14,058 nt of DNA from Verrucomicrobiota bacterium (lineage in GTDB: Bacteria; Verrucomicrobiota; Verrucomicrobiae; Opitutales; CG1-02-43-26): contig JABDAI010000034.1 of the NCBI GenBank assembly GCA_013289195.1, positions 1 through 14,058 of the forward strand, written 5' to 3'. Positions 1 through 7,525 of the stretch are shown here, piece by piece (the first letter of the stretch is position 1; the number at the start of each line of letters is the position of its first letter). The notes below the pieces were generated by a model that was not told where the DNA came from, did not search any database, and worked only from the letters and a program-made list of their open reading frames with translations. The position numbers and the translations under genes are program-made.

Positions 1-1188
1 GGCGGGGGGAAGTCGGGTTTATCGGTGATTGAAAAAGCTATGACTTTGCCTAATAAACCTTTTTGCATCATGATGACGGCTTATGGTAGCGTTGAAACAG
101 CAGTCGAAGCGATGAAACGCGGAGCGTATGATTTTCTAACAAAACCTGTTAGTCTTGAAAAGCTAGAAATTATTATTAAACGAGCCCTGAAGTCAAAAGA
201 AATTGAAAAAGAAAATCTTGTTTTGCATGAGCGTTTGGATGACAAGTACAAATTGAATACCAAAATTATTGGCAATGCAGTAAGTTTACAGAAATCTTTA
301 AAGCAACTTGAACAGGTAGCTCCTACAAAGGCAACAATATTATTACAAGGTGAAACGGGTACAGGGAAGGAATTATTTGCCCAAATGCTGCATCAAAACA
401 GCCTTCGGGCACGTAAACCATTCATTGCCGTTCATTGTGCAGCTTTGCCGGCGAATTTATTGGAAAGTGAACTTTTTGGTCATGAGAAAGGTGCTTTTAC
501 AGGTGCAACGCAAAAACGAATTGGCCGTTTTGAGGCTGCAGATGGGGGTACGTTGTTCCTGGATGAAATTGGAGAAATTGATCTTTCAATGCAAGTAAAG
601 CTACTGAGATTTCTAGAAACAAAAACTTTTGAACCCCTAGGAACGTCTAAAACGGTGTCTGTTGATGTACGTTTGATTTGTGCTACCAATCGCAATTTAG
701 AACAAATGGTTAAGAAAGGAGACTTTCGTGAGGACTTGTATTACAGGCTTAATGTTATTAAAATCCACTTACCCTCTCTGCGTGAGCGAATCTCGGATAT
801 TCCTATTCTTTTAGATTATTATATTTCTTTGTATAGTAAAGAAAATGGTGTAAAAGCGGCACGTCTCAGTACTGAAGCTATAGAAATATTGAAGAATTAT
901 GGTTGGCCGGGAAATATTAGGGAATTACGGAATTTTTGTGAACATCTTGTTATTATGAAGCAAGGGCAAGTCATTGCTGGAAAAGATTTGGAATCCCACT
1001 TTTATCAATCAAGTTCTTCGAGTGAGCCTGTTGCTCCTTTATCGCTGAAAGAAAATGAAAAAAATCTTTTCCAAAGCGCTCTTGCGCGAGCAAAAGGGAA
1101 TCGCACTCTTGCTGCTGAAATTTTAGGGATCAGCAGAAGAACCTTGCAACGAAAACTTGAAAAATGGCCTGATTTAGATTCGCATTAA
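1..1188 (+). CDS. atoC: Sigma-54-dependent response regulator, NtrC/AtoC family (5' truncated by window)
   Basis: Transcriptional activator of sigma-54 RNA polymerase, normally phosphorylated by a partner sensor kinase. The frame is open from base 1, so a GTG at 25 is internal and the true start lies outside the window. The first ~150 nt encode the end of a receiver domain, with the conserved Thr at 76-78 and Lys at 142-144; the phospho-accepting Asp is upstream and not visible. The AAA+ domain follows: Walker A GETGTGK at 349-369, the sigma-54 contact loop GAFTGA at 490-507, Walker B GGTLFLDEIGE near 544-575, and the arginine-finger region after LYYRLNVI. A Fis-type helix-turn-helix occupies about 1078-1167. 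All activator motifs are intact. Chlamydiae have one such regulator (AtoC/CtcC) paired with a sensor kinase, so the gene symbol is a family-based assignment. The kinase would be expected upstream but cannot be seen. Confidence 0.9.
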   Translation, partial: GGGKSGLSVIEKAMTLPNKPFCIMMTAYGSVETAVEAMKRGAYDFLTKPVSLEKLEIIIKRALKSKEIEKENLVLHERLDDKYKLNTKIIGNAVSLQKSLKQLEQVAPTKATILLQGETGTGKELFAQMLHQNSLRARKPFIAVHCAALPANLLESELFGHEKGAFTGATQKRIGRFEAADGGTLFLDEIGEIDLSMQVKLLRFLETKTFEPLGTSKTVSVDVRLICATNRNLEQMVKKGDFREDLYYRLNVIKIHLPSLRERISDIPILLDYYISLYSKENGVKAARLSTEAIEILKNYGWPGNIRELRNFCEHLVIMKQGQVIAGKDLESHFYQSSSSSEPVAPLSLKENEKNLFQSALARAKGNRTLAAEILGISRRTLQRKLEKWPDLDSH

Positions 1189-1235
1189 CGATTCTCATTA
1201 AAATTTTTACGTAACACTTTGCATTAAGCTCGCTC

Positions 1236-1739
1236 ATGAAAACTCCAGAAGATTTATTTGAAATTTTTGCGCAATTGAACATAGAAGTCATTACATCTAC
1301 ACATGAACCTGTTTTTAGCGCTTCTGAAGCAGATTTTCTTAAAGTTTCCATACCGGGTGCACATAACAAAAATCTCTTTTTAAAAAGTAAAAAGGATGTT
1401 TATTATTTGGTGAGCATGCTGGATGATAAACGGCTAAATCTGAAAGTCTTTGCTAAAGAACTGGGTTGCGGCTCTTTATCTTTTGCATCTGATGAACAAT
1501 TGGAATCACAATTAGGTGTAGAACCAGGTCATGTAACTCCTTTTTCGTTAATCAATGCTTCGGGAAATAATATTCAGGTGATTCTCGATAAAGAGATGAT
1601 GCACTATGAACTTCTTAATTTCCATCCATTAAGGAATAATAGGACTACAACTATTTCTCGGGAAAATTTCCTTAAATTTTTAGAATACACTGGGTTTAAG
1701 CCACTTGTTTTAACTTTGCCTAAGTTGAGCGATTCATGA
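1236..1739 (+). CDS. YbaK/ProX-like aminoacyl-tRNA deacylase (ProXp-ala/PrdX type)
   Basis: Probable free-standing editing enzyme that hydrolyses mischarged tRNA, by family most likely Ala-tRNA(Pro), after errors by prolyl-tRNA synthetase. It acts in the cytosol. At 167 residues it is the usual length for a single YbaK/ProRS-associated domain. Visible signatures are GAHNKNLFL at residues 41-49, where Lys45 matches the catalytic lysine of the family; GVEPGHVTPFSLIN at 94-107; and NFHPLRNNRTTTI at 128-140, which resembles the family motif NFHPLxNxxTTxI. It starts 47 nt after the response regulator, with no evident hairpin between them, so co-transcription is possible but the functions look unrelated. 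The Shine-Dalgarno sequence is weak. The 3' end converges on ubiE with only 8 nt between stop codons. Substrate is inferred from family; another YbaK-superfamily specificity (Cys-tRNA(Pro), D-amino acids) cannot be excluded. Confidence 0.85.
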   Translation: MKTPEDLFEIFAQLNIEVITSTHEPVFSASEADFLKVSIPGAHNKNLFLKSKKDVYYLVSMLDDKRLNLKVFAKELGCGSLSFASDEQLESQLGVEPGHVTPFSLINASGNNIQVILDKEMMHYELLNFHPLRNNRTTTISRENFLKFLEYTGFKPLVLTLPKLSDS

Positions 1740-1747
1740 GTGTCTTT

Positions 1748-2446
1748 TTATGATTTTATTGCACTGTGAATGGCTACAATTGATGCAGTCATCGAATAAG
1801 CTTCAATATGAGTAAAGCCAACTTTGCTTATTTCTATCTTCAATGTTTCTTTGTTAGGAAATTTTTTAATGGAATCAGCTAAATAATTATAAGCGTCTTG
1901 CCGACCTGTAATCAAATTTGCAAGTCGCGGAAGAATATTCTTCAGATAAAAATAATACAAAGTACGAAAACAAAATATGGGTTGCGTAAACTCTAAAATA
2001 AAAAGTGCCCCACCCCGTTTAAGTACGCGGTACATTTCCTCGAGACCTTTGTGACGATCTTGTAAATTGCGAAAGCCAAAAGCAATAGTTAGAACATCTA
2101 CTGATTGATCTGCTAAAGGTAACTCTAGGCAATCTCCATAATCAAAAATAAGATCTTTTCCATAATTGTATTTAGCTTTTTTTGATTGCGCAAGCTCGAG
2201 CATTGGTCGGCAAAAATCAAGACCAATCACTTGAGTTTTTTTACCTAAAGCTTTCTTTAAGGCAAACGCGACATCACCGCTGCCAGTCGCTAAATCTACA
2301 ATACAACTGGGATTATGCTTTTTAACAAAAGATACTAATTTATAACGCCAATAGTAGTCAAAACCTCCACTTAATAAATGATTGGCAAAATCGTAACGAG
2401 TCGCAATTTGGCCAAACATTTCATTTACTGCTTGAGCATTTGACAT
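1748..2446 (-). CDS. ubiE: Demethylmenaquinone methyltransferase UbiE/MenG
   Basis: SAM-dependent C-methyltransferase for the last step of menaquinone synthesis (demethylmenaquinone to menaquinone). In organisms that also make ubiquinone the same family acts there too. The protein has 232 residues, normal for the family. SAM motif I (DLATGSGD) is at residues 51-58, the signature AFGFRNLQDR at 122-131, the post-motif helix AYNYLADSIKKFP at 185-197, and the typical C-terminal end TASIVAIHSAIK. The N-terminal MFGQIATRYDFANHLLS is also characteristic. The start codon lies 5 nt downstream of the stop of the ClpX-like ATPase, so it is probably translated from the same mRNA. Chlamydiae are thought to make menaquinone by the futalosine route and keep this methyltransferase, so MenG is the more apt functional name. 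No other quinone gene is in the window. Confidence 0.93.
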   Translation of the reverse strand: MSNAQAVNEMFGQIATRYDFANHLLSGGFDYYWRYKLVSFVKKHNPSCIVDLATGSGDVAFALKKALGKKTQVIGLDFCRPMLELAQSKKAKYNYGKDLIFDYGDCLELPLADQSVDVLTIAFGFRNLQDRHKGLEEMYRVLKRGGALFILEFTQPIFCFRTLYYFYLKNILPRLANLITGRQDAYNYLADSIKKFPNKETLKIEISKVGFTHIEAYSMTASIVAIHSAIKS

Positions 2447-2451
2447 CTAGC

Positions 2452-4110
2452 TTATTTAGTCTCGTCTGTTTTTTCTGCCTTTTCCTTAAAACTTGCAACA
2501 ACCCATTCAGATAGGCGTTTGTCTGGATTAAGAACCGTATCTTTATCAACAATAAAATGGATTTTACCGGTATTGCGAGAAATAATCTGTAATCCGTGCT
2601 GGAAATCTTTAAGGCGATCTTCACAAATGGCTCTAATGGTCTTATCTTCTTCGATCGAAGCTTCTATTAAGACATTGATAGCTTCTTCATCAAATTCTAA
2701 AACAAGGCCATGCTCTTTTTCAAATTGATCAGCAAAGCGGTTCAAATCGTCACGCAAAACATCTTTTTGAAGGTGCTTATTTTCAAGCAAGATTTTTTTA
2801 AGCGTTACTTCAGGATGGGCTATGGTGTTGGTTGAAACTTCAAAGTGTTTAATTGCTGTTGAAGGTAGATCGAATTTATAATTTCTAAAAATACGTTCCA
2901 AAACAGTTAAAAGCCCACGAGCCCCGGTTTTTTCGACGGCAGCTCGACTGGCTACCTCAAGAATAGCTTCATCGGTAATATCAAAATCAATTCCATAACC
3001 TTTAAAATCTAAATGGTATTGCTTTAAAATAGAACCTTCAGAGGAGGTCAAAATACGGGCTAAATCTTCTTTATTTAAAGATTCGCATGAAACACGAACG
3101 GGTAAACGTCCAATAAACTCAGGTTCAAAGCCATATTTGATAAAATCGATTGTCGATGCTTCTCTTAAATATCTATCCATGTTGTCAGCTAATAAGGAAG
3201 GTCCACGGCTGAAGCCAATTTCTGAACGGTCGACTCGTCTTTTAACTTCTTCAGCAAGTTTATCAAAAGCACCACTGACAATAAATAAGATATGGCGTGT
3301 ATTAATTGATTTTTTCTTACCTTTCTTAGTACCAGAGACATCCATCATGGCGCGCATTTGAGCCATCATATCGGTTGGACTAAAGAGATTGACTTCCGTT
3401 TCCTCCATCAGCTTCAATAAATTGATTTGTACTCCGCGGCCTGAAACATCTTTAACCTGTCCGGCTGCCTCGCTAGCAATTTTATCAATTTCATCAATAT
3501 AAATAATACCATATTGTGCAAGTTCTACGTTTCCATTGGCAACCTTTACAAGATCGCGAACTAAGTCTTCGACGTCGGCACCCACATAGCCTGTTTCAGA
3601 AAATTTAGTTGCATCAGCTTTAACGAAGGGTACACCAATCAATTTTGCGATATTGCGCATTAAGTAGGTTTTACCAACCCCTGTAGGTCCTAGGAGAAGA
3701 ATATTTTGCTTACTATAGTCTTGTTCTAAAAGAGAAGGATCTTCGATGCATTGGCGAACGTGATTAAAATGATCACAAATCGCAACAGAAAGTACTTTTT
3801 TAGCTTCTTCTTGTTTGACGACAAAGCGGTTGAGATAATCCCTAATTTCACGGGGTTTTAAATTAAAATCTCTAATACGGCGAAGAATTTCTTCTTCTGT
3901 AGAAGGTATTTCAATATTTGGGTTATTGGGTGGAGTTTCTTGTTTTTCATTATCGTCGTCGTTATCCTCTTGGTAAGAAAAGGGGAATGTAAAACTTGTA
4001 TTTTTTAAAGCCTCTTTGAGCTGTTTTTGGAGTTCCTCTAGTTGGCTGCCTTTTTCTTTTTCACTCATAAATTTTAAGATTTGACTTGAATTGATTATAC
4101 TATCATACAT
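2452..4110 (-). CDS. ClpX-like AAA+ ATPase without zinc-binding domain, C-terminally extended
   Basis: AAA+ unfoldase related to ClpX. In 552 residues: a charged N-terminal segment (about 15-70) with an acidic patch at 48-53 replaces the Cys4 zinc-binding domain of true ClpX. The AAA+ core has Walker A GPTGVGKT at 141-148, pore loop GYVG at 174-177, Walker B IIYIDEID at 202-209, EFIGRLP at 331-337 and sensor-2 GARG at 396-399. An IGF tripeptide at 298-300 sits where ClpX carries its ClpP-docking loop, so partnership with ClpP is possible. The ClpX RKH substrate loop is replaced by a lysine-rich GTKKGKKK (260-267). About 120 residues after the small domain (430-552) have no counterpart in ClpX. 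The start is uncertain: ATG at 4110 or ATG at 4068 (MSEKEKG). A TATAAT at 4094-4099 between them favours 4068 if it is a real -10. It is probably a paralogue besides an ordinary ClpX; the substrate is unknown. Confidence 0.85.
   Translation of the reverse strand: MYDSIINSSQILKFMSEKEKGSQLEELQKQLKEALKNTSFTFPFSYQEDNDDDNEKQETPPNNPNIEIPSTEEEILRRIRDFNLKPREIRDYLNRFVVKQEEAKKVLSVAICDHFNHVRQCIEDPSLLEQDYSKQNILLLGPTGVGKTYLMRNIAKLIGVPFVKADATKFSETGYVGADVEDLVRDLVKVANGNVELAQYGIIYIDEIDKIASEAAGQVKDVSGRGVQINLLKLMEETEVNLFSPTDMMAQMRAMMDVSGTKKGKKKSINTRHILFIVSGAFDKLAEEVKRRVDRSEIGFSRGPSLLADNMDRYLREASTIDFIKYGFEPEFIGRLPVRVSCESLNKEDLARILTSSEGSILKQYHLDFKGYGIDFDITDEAILEVASRAAVEKTGARGLLTVLERIFRNYKFDLPSTAIKHFEVSTNTIAHPEVTLKKILLENKHLQKDVLRDDLNRFADQFEKEHGLVLEFDEEAINVLIEASIEEDKTIRAICEDRLKDFQHGLQIISRNTGKIHFIVDKDTVLNPDKRLSEWVVASFKEKAEKTDETK
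4094..4099 (-). promoter_or_regulatory. Possible -10 box (TATAAT) inside the annotated start of the ClpX-like gene
   Basis: A perfect TATAAT on the minus strand lies downstream of the first possible start codon (4110) and upstream of the second (4068). No convincing -35 is seen 16-18 nt upstream; the region is simply AT-rich. If used, transcription would begin near 4087 and the protein would start at 4068 with a leader of about 20 nt. Low confidence because the DNA is AT-rich. Confidence 0.3.
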
Positions 4111-4174
4111 GATTTTATTTTATTAAAGCATTAAAATTAAAAACTGCAAGAATATCCATTACATCTCAAACAAA

Positions 4175-4483
4175 ATGACCAAAAATCTTACGAAAAGAGA
4201 AATTGTCTTAAAAATCCATTCGAAACTTAATGAATTATCCCAAAAAGATATTTTAGATGTTGTGCAACTTACCTTAGATACTATTGCTGAAGGATTACAG
4301 GGTGGGCGCAATGTAGAATTACGCAATTTTGGCGTCTTCAAAATAAAACATAGAAAAAGCAGAATTGGCCGCAATCCCAATAAGCCTGAAAAAGATGTTA
4401 TTATTCCCGAACGTACAGTCATAAAATTTATCGCGGGAAAAAATCTTAAGCATACGATGGTGTCTCAAACTCCGAAAGATTAA
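4175..4483 (+). CDS. HU/IHF-family nucleoid DNA-binding protein
   Basis: Small histone-like protein that binds and bends DNA as a dimer in the nucleoid. Its 102 residues are close to the 90-100 usual for HU/IHF subunits. The sequence shows the family pattern: an N-terminal helix pair starting TKREIVLKIHSKLN, then the signature RNFGVFKIKHRKSRIGRNPN (about 51-70), whose GRNP carries the proline that intercalates into DNA at the arm tip, then IPERTVIKFIAGKNLK. Whether it behaves as HU or as an IHF subunit cannot be decided from sequence alone; chlamydiae usually have a single HU-like gene. It is divergent from the ClpX-like gene, with 64-106 nt of AT-rich DNA between them depending on that gene's start. 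It lies 35 nt upstream of hisS, with which it is probably co-transcribed. No clear promoter or strong ribosome binding site was recognised. Confidence 0.92.
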   Translation: MTKNLTKREIVLKIHSKLNELSQKDILDVVQLTLDTIAEGLQGGRNVELRNFGVFKIKHRKSRIGRNPNKPEKDVIIPERTVIKFIAGKNLKHTMVSQTPKD

Positions 4484-4518
4484 GTAAATTCATTTAACAT
4501 AATTCAAAGCAATTTATA

Positions 4519-5871
4519 ATGTTTCAAAGTTTACCGGGGTTTCGAGACTTCTATCCTGAGGATTGTTTTATAAGAAACCATATTTTCAGGATATGGCGGC
4601 AATCTGCACGTTTGTTTGGTTTCCAAGAATATGATGCGCCTCTGCTTGAACCATTGGAATTACTCACGACAAAATCTGGGGAAGAGATTGTTACTCAGCT
4701 TTTTAATTTTGTGGATAAGGGTGGACGGGCTATTACGCTAAGACCGGAGATGACTCCTTCACTTGCAAGGCTAATAGGTGCAAAGGCAAATGGTATGGCA
4801 AAGCCTATAAAATGGTTCAATATCTCGGAAAATTTTCGTTACGAACGTCCTCAAAAAGGAAGACTCAGATCATTTTATCAATTCAATGCAGACATTTTTG
4901 GTGAAGTTGGCCCTTCTGCTGATGCTGAATCTATAGCATTGTTAATTCAAAGTTTAATTAGTTTTGGATTCAGAGATGAAGATTTTTGCATTCGGCTAAG
5001 CGATAGAAATCTTTGGGTCTATTTTCTGCATACATGGGATATTGAAGATACGGAAGCCATTGCTAAAGTCCTTGCTATTATTGATAAAATTGAACGAGAA
5101 AAGCCTGAAAAAACAATTGAACTTTTAAATCTATATTTTGGGAATAAAGCTGAAATATTCTTTAATGAAGCAAAAAAACTTGCGAAACTCAATACATTGG
5201 AAGCGATACAAGATTTTTTTAAGGATGGGAATTCAAGAAAAACGAGCGATAATATAGAAAAGCGTCTTGAAGAATGGAAGTGCCTGATTGAAATCTTAAG
5301 TGCCCTTGAATTGATGCCATTTATTAAAATAGACCTTACTATTGTAAGAGGGCTTGCGTATTACACCGGATTTGTTTTCGAAGCCTTTCAACTGATAGGG
5401 GAAGGACGTTCAATAGCGGGTGGAGGACGATATGACAATTTAGTAAAGAAACTGGGAGGTCCTGATTTGCCGGCAGTCGGTTGGGCAATGGGAGACGTTA
5501 CCTTGAGAGATTTTTTAGAACTGAAACATTTAATTCCAAAGTATGTCGAAGCTCCTGATTTTTATGTGATAACTGCAGATCATGAGTGCCGAATGGTCGC
5601 GCTGCATGATATCAGCCAAATGCGCAAAAAAGGATATCGAGTTGAGTATCCTCTGAAAGATATGTCCCTAAATAAACAAATTAAGCAAGCTAGCGATATT
5701 GGAGCTAAATTCGCGCTTATCTACGGTCCAGATGAAGTTCAAGAAAATAGCGTAACGATCAAAGACCTTACCCAAAGACAGGAAATAAAAATTTCAAAAA
5801 GTAATCTTGGCAATGCACTTGAAATGATACATCAAGAAGGAAAGTTACCGACATTGCCTACTAATGGTTAA
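4519..5871 (+). CDS. hisS: Histidyl-tRNA synthetase
   Basis: Class II aminoacyl-tRNA synthetase that charges tRNA(His) in the cytosol as a homodimer. Its 450 residues are slightly longer than the ~420-430 common in bacteria. Signatures in order: LPGFRDFYPED at residues 5-15; RPEMTPSLAR at 75-84; class II motif 2 around FRYERPQKGRLRSFYQFN (106-123); histidine-specific RGLAYYTG at 277-284; GGGRYDNL at 301-308; motif 3 around AVGWAMGD (319-326); then an anticodon-binding domain from about 345 to 438. All catalytic signatures look intact. The insertion domain (about 165-270) is rich in charged helices. The start ATG is the first in frame before the conserved N-terminus. It follows the HU-like gene by 35 nt and converges with the unknown gene at 5934, leaving 62 nt between stop codons and no convincing terminator. 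Confidence 0.96.
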   Translation: MFQSLPGFRDFYPEDCFIRNHIFRIWRQSARLFGFQEYDAPLLEPLELLTTKSGEEIVTQLFNFVDKGGRAITLRPEMTPSLARLIGAKANGMAKPIKWFNISENFRYERPQKGRLRSFYQFNADIFGEVGPSADAESIALLIQSLISFGFRDEDFCIRLSDRNLWVYFLHTWDIEDTEAIAKVLAIIDKIEREKPEKTIELLNLYFGNKAEIFFNEAKKLAKLNTLEAIQDFFKDGNSRKTSDNIEKRLEEWKCLIEILSALELMPFIKIDLTIVRGLAYYTGFVFEAFQLIGEGRSIAGGGRYDNLVKKLGGPDLPAVGWAMGDVTLRDFLELKHLIPKYVEAPDFYVITADHECRMVALHDISQMRKKGYRVEYPLKDMSLNKQIKQASDIGAKFALIYGPDEVQENSVTIKDLTQRQEIKISKSNLGNALEMIHQEGKLPTLPTNG

Positions 5872-5933
5872 TTCACTCATTTGCACAGCATAACTCAGAG
5901 CATCTAGTCTTTTAATTGACTATCGAACGAGTC

Positions 5934-6641
5934 TTACTGCTTTCGTGAAGGTTTCTTGGGACACACGTCAGAGAGCGTATCTGTATTCGCTGCGTCAGAA
6001 AAATTTACATAGAGCACTTGTCTTTCCTTGATTTTTTTTGCACCTCCTCTAGGAGCCCCTTCGTACAATGACTGAGGTCCATTACCAAATCTTTCTGTAA
6101 AACTCGTTGAATAATCTCTGACATTATCATCGATATAATATCGTGAACTATTAGGAGCTCTAGCTTTATCTGCTCTTATAACCATTGCAAATTCCGCTAA
6201 ATCATGCCATTCTTCTTCCGTATAATGGCCCTTAATTTCAGCACCGCTCACAACTCGAATAATATCCCCACCCACACGATGACGAGCGGATTTGAGACTA
6301 TCGGTATTATCTATAGAAGGAGTACTAACCATTCTATCAACTATCTCATCTAATTTGGGTGCCAATTTCGTATAAGGTAAAAAACGGCCAGCACTAATTG
6401 TATCGTCATCATTAGGATTTGTAATACTTACAGCAATATCAAAACCTCGACTGACCTTAAACACTTGTTCAGGCAATGGAGTATTTCCGAGAGATAGAGG
6501 CACCTTAGGTGTATAAAAATACCCAAAAACTGTCGATCTAGGATTTTTAGACCCTTCATTATACTTTTGACTAAGTAGTTGCTTTGCATTTAATCCATCT
6601 GGATTCCATTCGGTGGCTACTCCTCGAGAACCTAAAGGCAC
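5934..6641 (-). CDS. Protein of unknown function, main reading frame of a frame-split gene
   Basis: Not recognised. The frame encodes 235 residues from a GTG at 6641, but this start has no properly spaced Shine-Dalgarno and the frame stays open 12 codons further upstream, to a TAA that overlaps a T TTT AAA heptamer at 6677-6683. It probably continues the short frame starting at 6751; a -1 shift at the heptamer would give one 272-residue protein. The protein has no signal peptide, no membrane segment and one cysteine, near the C-terminus. It is mixed polar, with WNPDG near the start, an acidic NPNDDD stretch near residue 76, a charged Glu/His/Trp-rich stretch in the middle (HYTEEEWHD) and a basic end (PKKPSRKQ). 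Its neighbour upstream is a secreted orphan with a matching promoter. It could be a lineage-specific effector or a decaying gene; no domain was identified. Confidence 0.6.
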   Translation of the reverse strand: MPLGSRGVATEWNPDGLNAKQLLSQKYNEGSKNPRSTVFGYFYTPKVPLSLGNTPLPEQVFKVSRGFDIAVSITNPNDDDTISAGRFLPYTKLAPKLDEIVDRMVSTPSIDNTDSLKSARHRVGGDIIRVVSGAEIKGHYTEEEWHDLAEFAMVIRADKARAPNSSRYYIDDNVRDYSTSFTERFGNGPQSLYEGAPRGGAKKIKERQVLYVNFSDAANTDTLSDVCPKKPSRKQ

Positions 6642-6751
6642 CGCTCTATAGAAGTTACTTGCTTTGTAGATTTGACTTTAAAATCATAGCTTTGTAAGCC
6701 TGACTGTTTATTTATTGTGGAATGTGATCCATGACTACTATTTGTTTTCAT
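6632..6751 (-). CDS. Short 5' reading frame of the frame-split unknown gene
   Basis: A 39-residue frame (MKTNSSHGSHSTINKQSGLQ...) that ends in TAG at 6632-6634 and overlaps the larger downstream frame by 10 nt at its GTG. It lies 64 nt or so after a good promoter (-10 at 6823-6828). The ATG at 6751 is preferred over a TTG at 6823 because the latter would lie in the promoter. On its own it resembles no known small protein. At codons 24-25 it carries T TTT AAA in the phase needed for a -1 slip; reading shifts exactly into the open frame beginning S-Q-I-Y-K-A-S-N-F-Y. It is therefore most likely the N-terminus of the 235-residue frame, split by programmed frameshifting, a real one-base deletion or a sequencing error. 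Confidence 0.5.
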   Translation of the reverse strand: MKTNSSHGSHSTINKQSGLQSYDFKVKSTKQVTSIERCL

Positions 6752-6822
6752 TTTTTTACAAGATTTTAAATTAAATAAAACAGTAAATTCTTTATTCGAA
6801 TAAATCAATATTAATTTATACA

Positions 6823-6851
6823 ATTCTATAAGAAAATTATAAAGCTTGCAA
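6823..6851 (-). promoter_or_regulatory. Sigma-70-type promoter for the frame-split unknown gene
   Basis: The -35 TTGCAA (6846-6851) and -10 TAGAAT (6823-6828) are separated by exactly 17 nt. Transcription would begin near 6815, giving a leader of about 64 nt to the ATG at 6751. The -35 sequence and spacing are identical to those of the promoter of the neighbouring secreted-protein gene. No Shine-Dalgarno is evident in the leader. Confidence 0.5.
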
Positions 6852-6960
6852 TATAAAGTGAATACACTGACAAAATAGAATGTAATATTTAAACTGAACT
6901 TGAATAGTATCAGCAGATGATGAAATATGAATTTTAAAAAAGACGATGGCTATTTAATAA

Positions 6961-7437
6961 TTATTGAGCGTCTTCAATTAATGCATGAATACCATTGGAA
7001 TCCTTCCGTATGGTGACTGTAAATCTATAAACTTTTTTATTATCGCCTTTAATTTCTATTGGGATTGGTTTATTATATTCAATTGTATTTTGACCAGATT
7101 GTATGTTTCTTGATATTTCTGGATGATTTTGATTTTTATTTGCATCTAATCCAACGATGAATTTTGTATCTTCATTTCCCATAGCCATGTTAGAATGTCC
7201 TGTTTTTCCAGAATTTTCGGGAGGCACAGTGTCTGCTCGGTATTGCCACCAATCACCGGCATTAGCTGTAAAAGATATCCAAAGTGCATATTTAGATTTA
7301 CTCTTAACATCAATTTGCTTTACTTCGTCTTTCTTGGGTCCAAGTTCTTCAGCCTGTGCAACAACACTTAAGTTGAACATCGCAAATAAAAATGATAGTG
7401 ATAATATTTCAATTAATTTTATATTTATTTTTTTCAT
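6961..7437 (-). CDS. Small secreted protein of unknown function
   Basis: 158 residues, not recognised. The N-terminus is a clear Sec signal peptide: positively charged MKKINIK, hydrophobic core at about 11-26, and a likely cleavage site after AQA (residue 29), leaving a mature protein of about 129 residues (~14 kDa). There is no cysteine at the cleavage site, so it is not a lipoprotein, and the mature part has no cysteine. The mature chain is polar, with an aromatic cluster GDWWQYR at 61-67 and alternating polar/hydrophobic stretches near 123-145 suggesting beta strands. It would be released to the periplasm, outer membrane or beyond; signal peptidase I is encoded about 3 kb away. It has its own promoter with a TATAAT -10 and is a single-gene transcript or reads into the next orphan. 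No function is proposed. Confidence 0.75.
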   Translation of the reverse strand: MKKINIKLIEILSLSFLFAMFNLSVVAQAEELGPKKDEVKQIDVKSKSKYALWISFTANAGDWWQYRADTVPPENSGKTGHSNMAMGNEDTKFIVGLDANKNQNHPEISRNIQSGQNTIEYNKPIPIEIKGDNKKVYRFTVTIRKDSNGIHALIEDAQ

Positions 7438-7478
7438 AATATTTATTTAAAATTTCAATTCTTTCTTTCTACTATTTT

Positions 7479-7507
7479 ATTATAGTCATAATAAAGAATT
7501 TTTGCAA
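7479..7507 (-). promoter_or_regulatory. Sigma-70-type promoter for the secreted-protein gene
   Basis: The -35 TTGCAA (7502-7507), a 17-nt spacer and a perfect TATAAT -10 (7479-7484) lie upstream of the ATG at 7437. Transcription would begin near 7472, with a leader of about 34 nt containing a purine-rich AGAAAGAAAG in place of a consensus Shine-Dalgarno. This is the best promoter match in the window. Confidence 0.6.
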
Positions 7508-7525
7508 AAAAATGAAAAAAAATCA

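Noticed and set aside
1189..1235. Gap between the response regulator and the deacylase, checked for terminator or sigma-54 (GG-N10-GC) promoter.
   Set aside because: No hairpin and no -24/-12 pattern was found.
5900..5935. Small inverted repeats (TAGTC...GACTA and GACT...AGTC) between the convergent hisS and unknown gene.
   Set aside because: Stems are only 4-5 bp, they compete with one another, and no T tract follows on either strand, so a terminator call is not supported.
7157..7450. 97-codon plus-strand frame opposite the secreted protein.
   Set aside because: The antisense frame has signal-peptide and promoter evidence; this one is its complement and ends in a meaningless Phe/Ile run.
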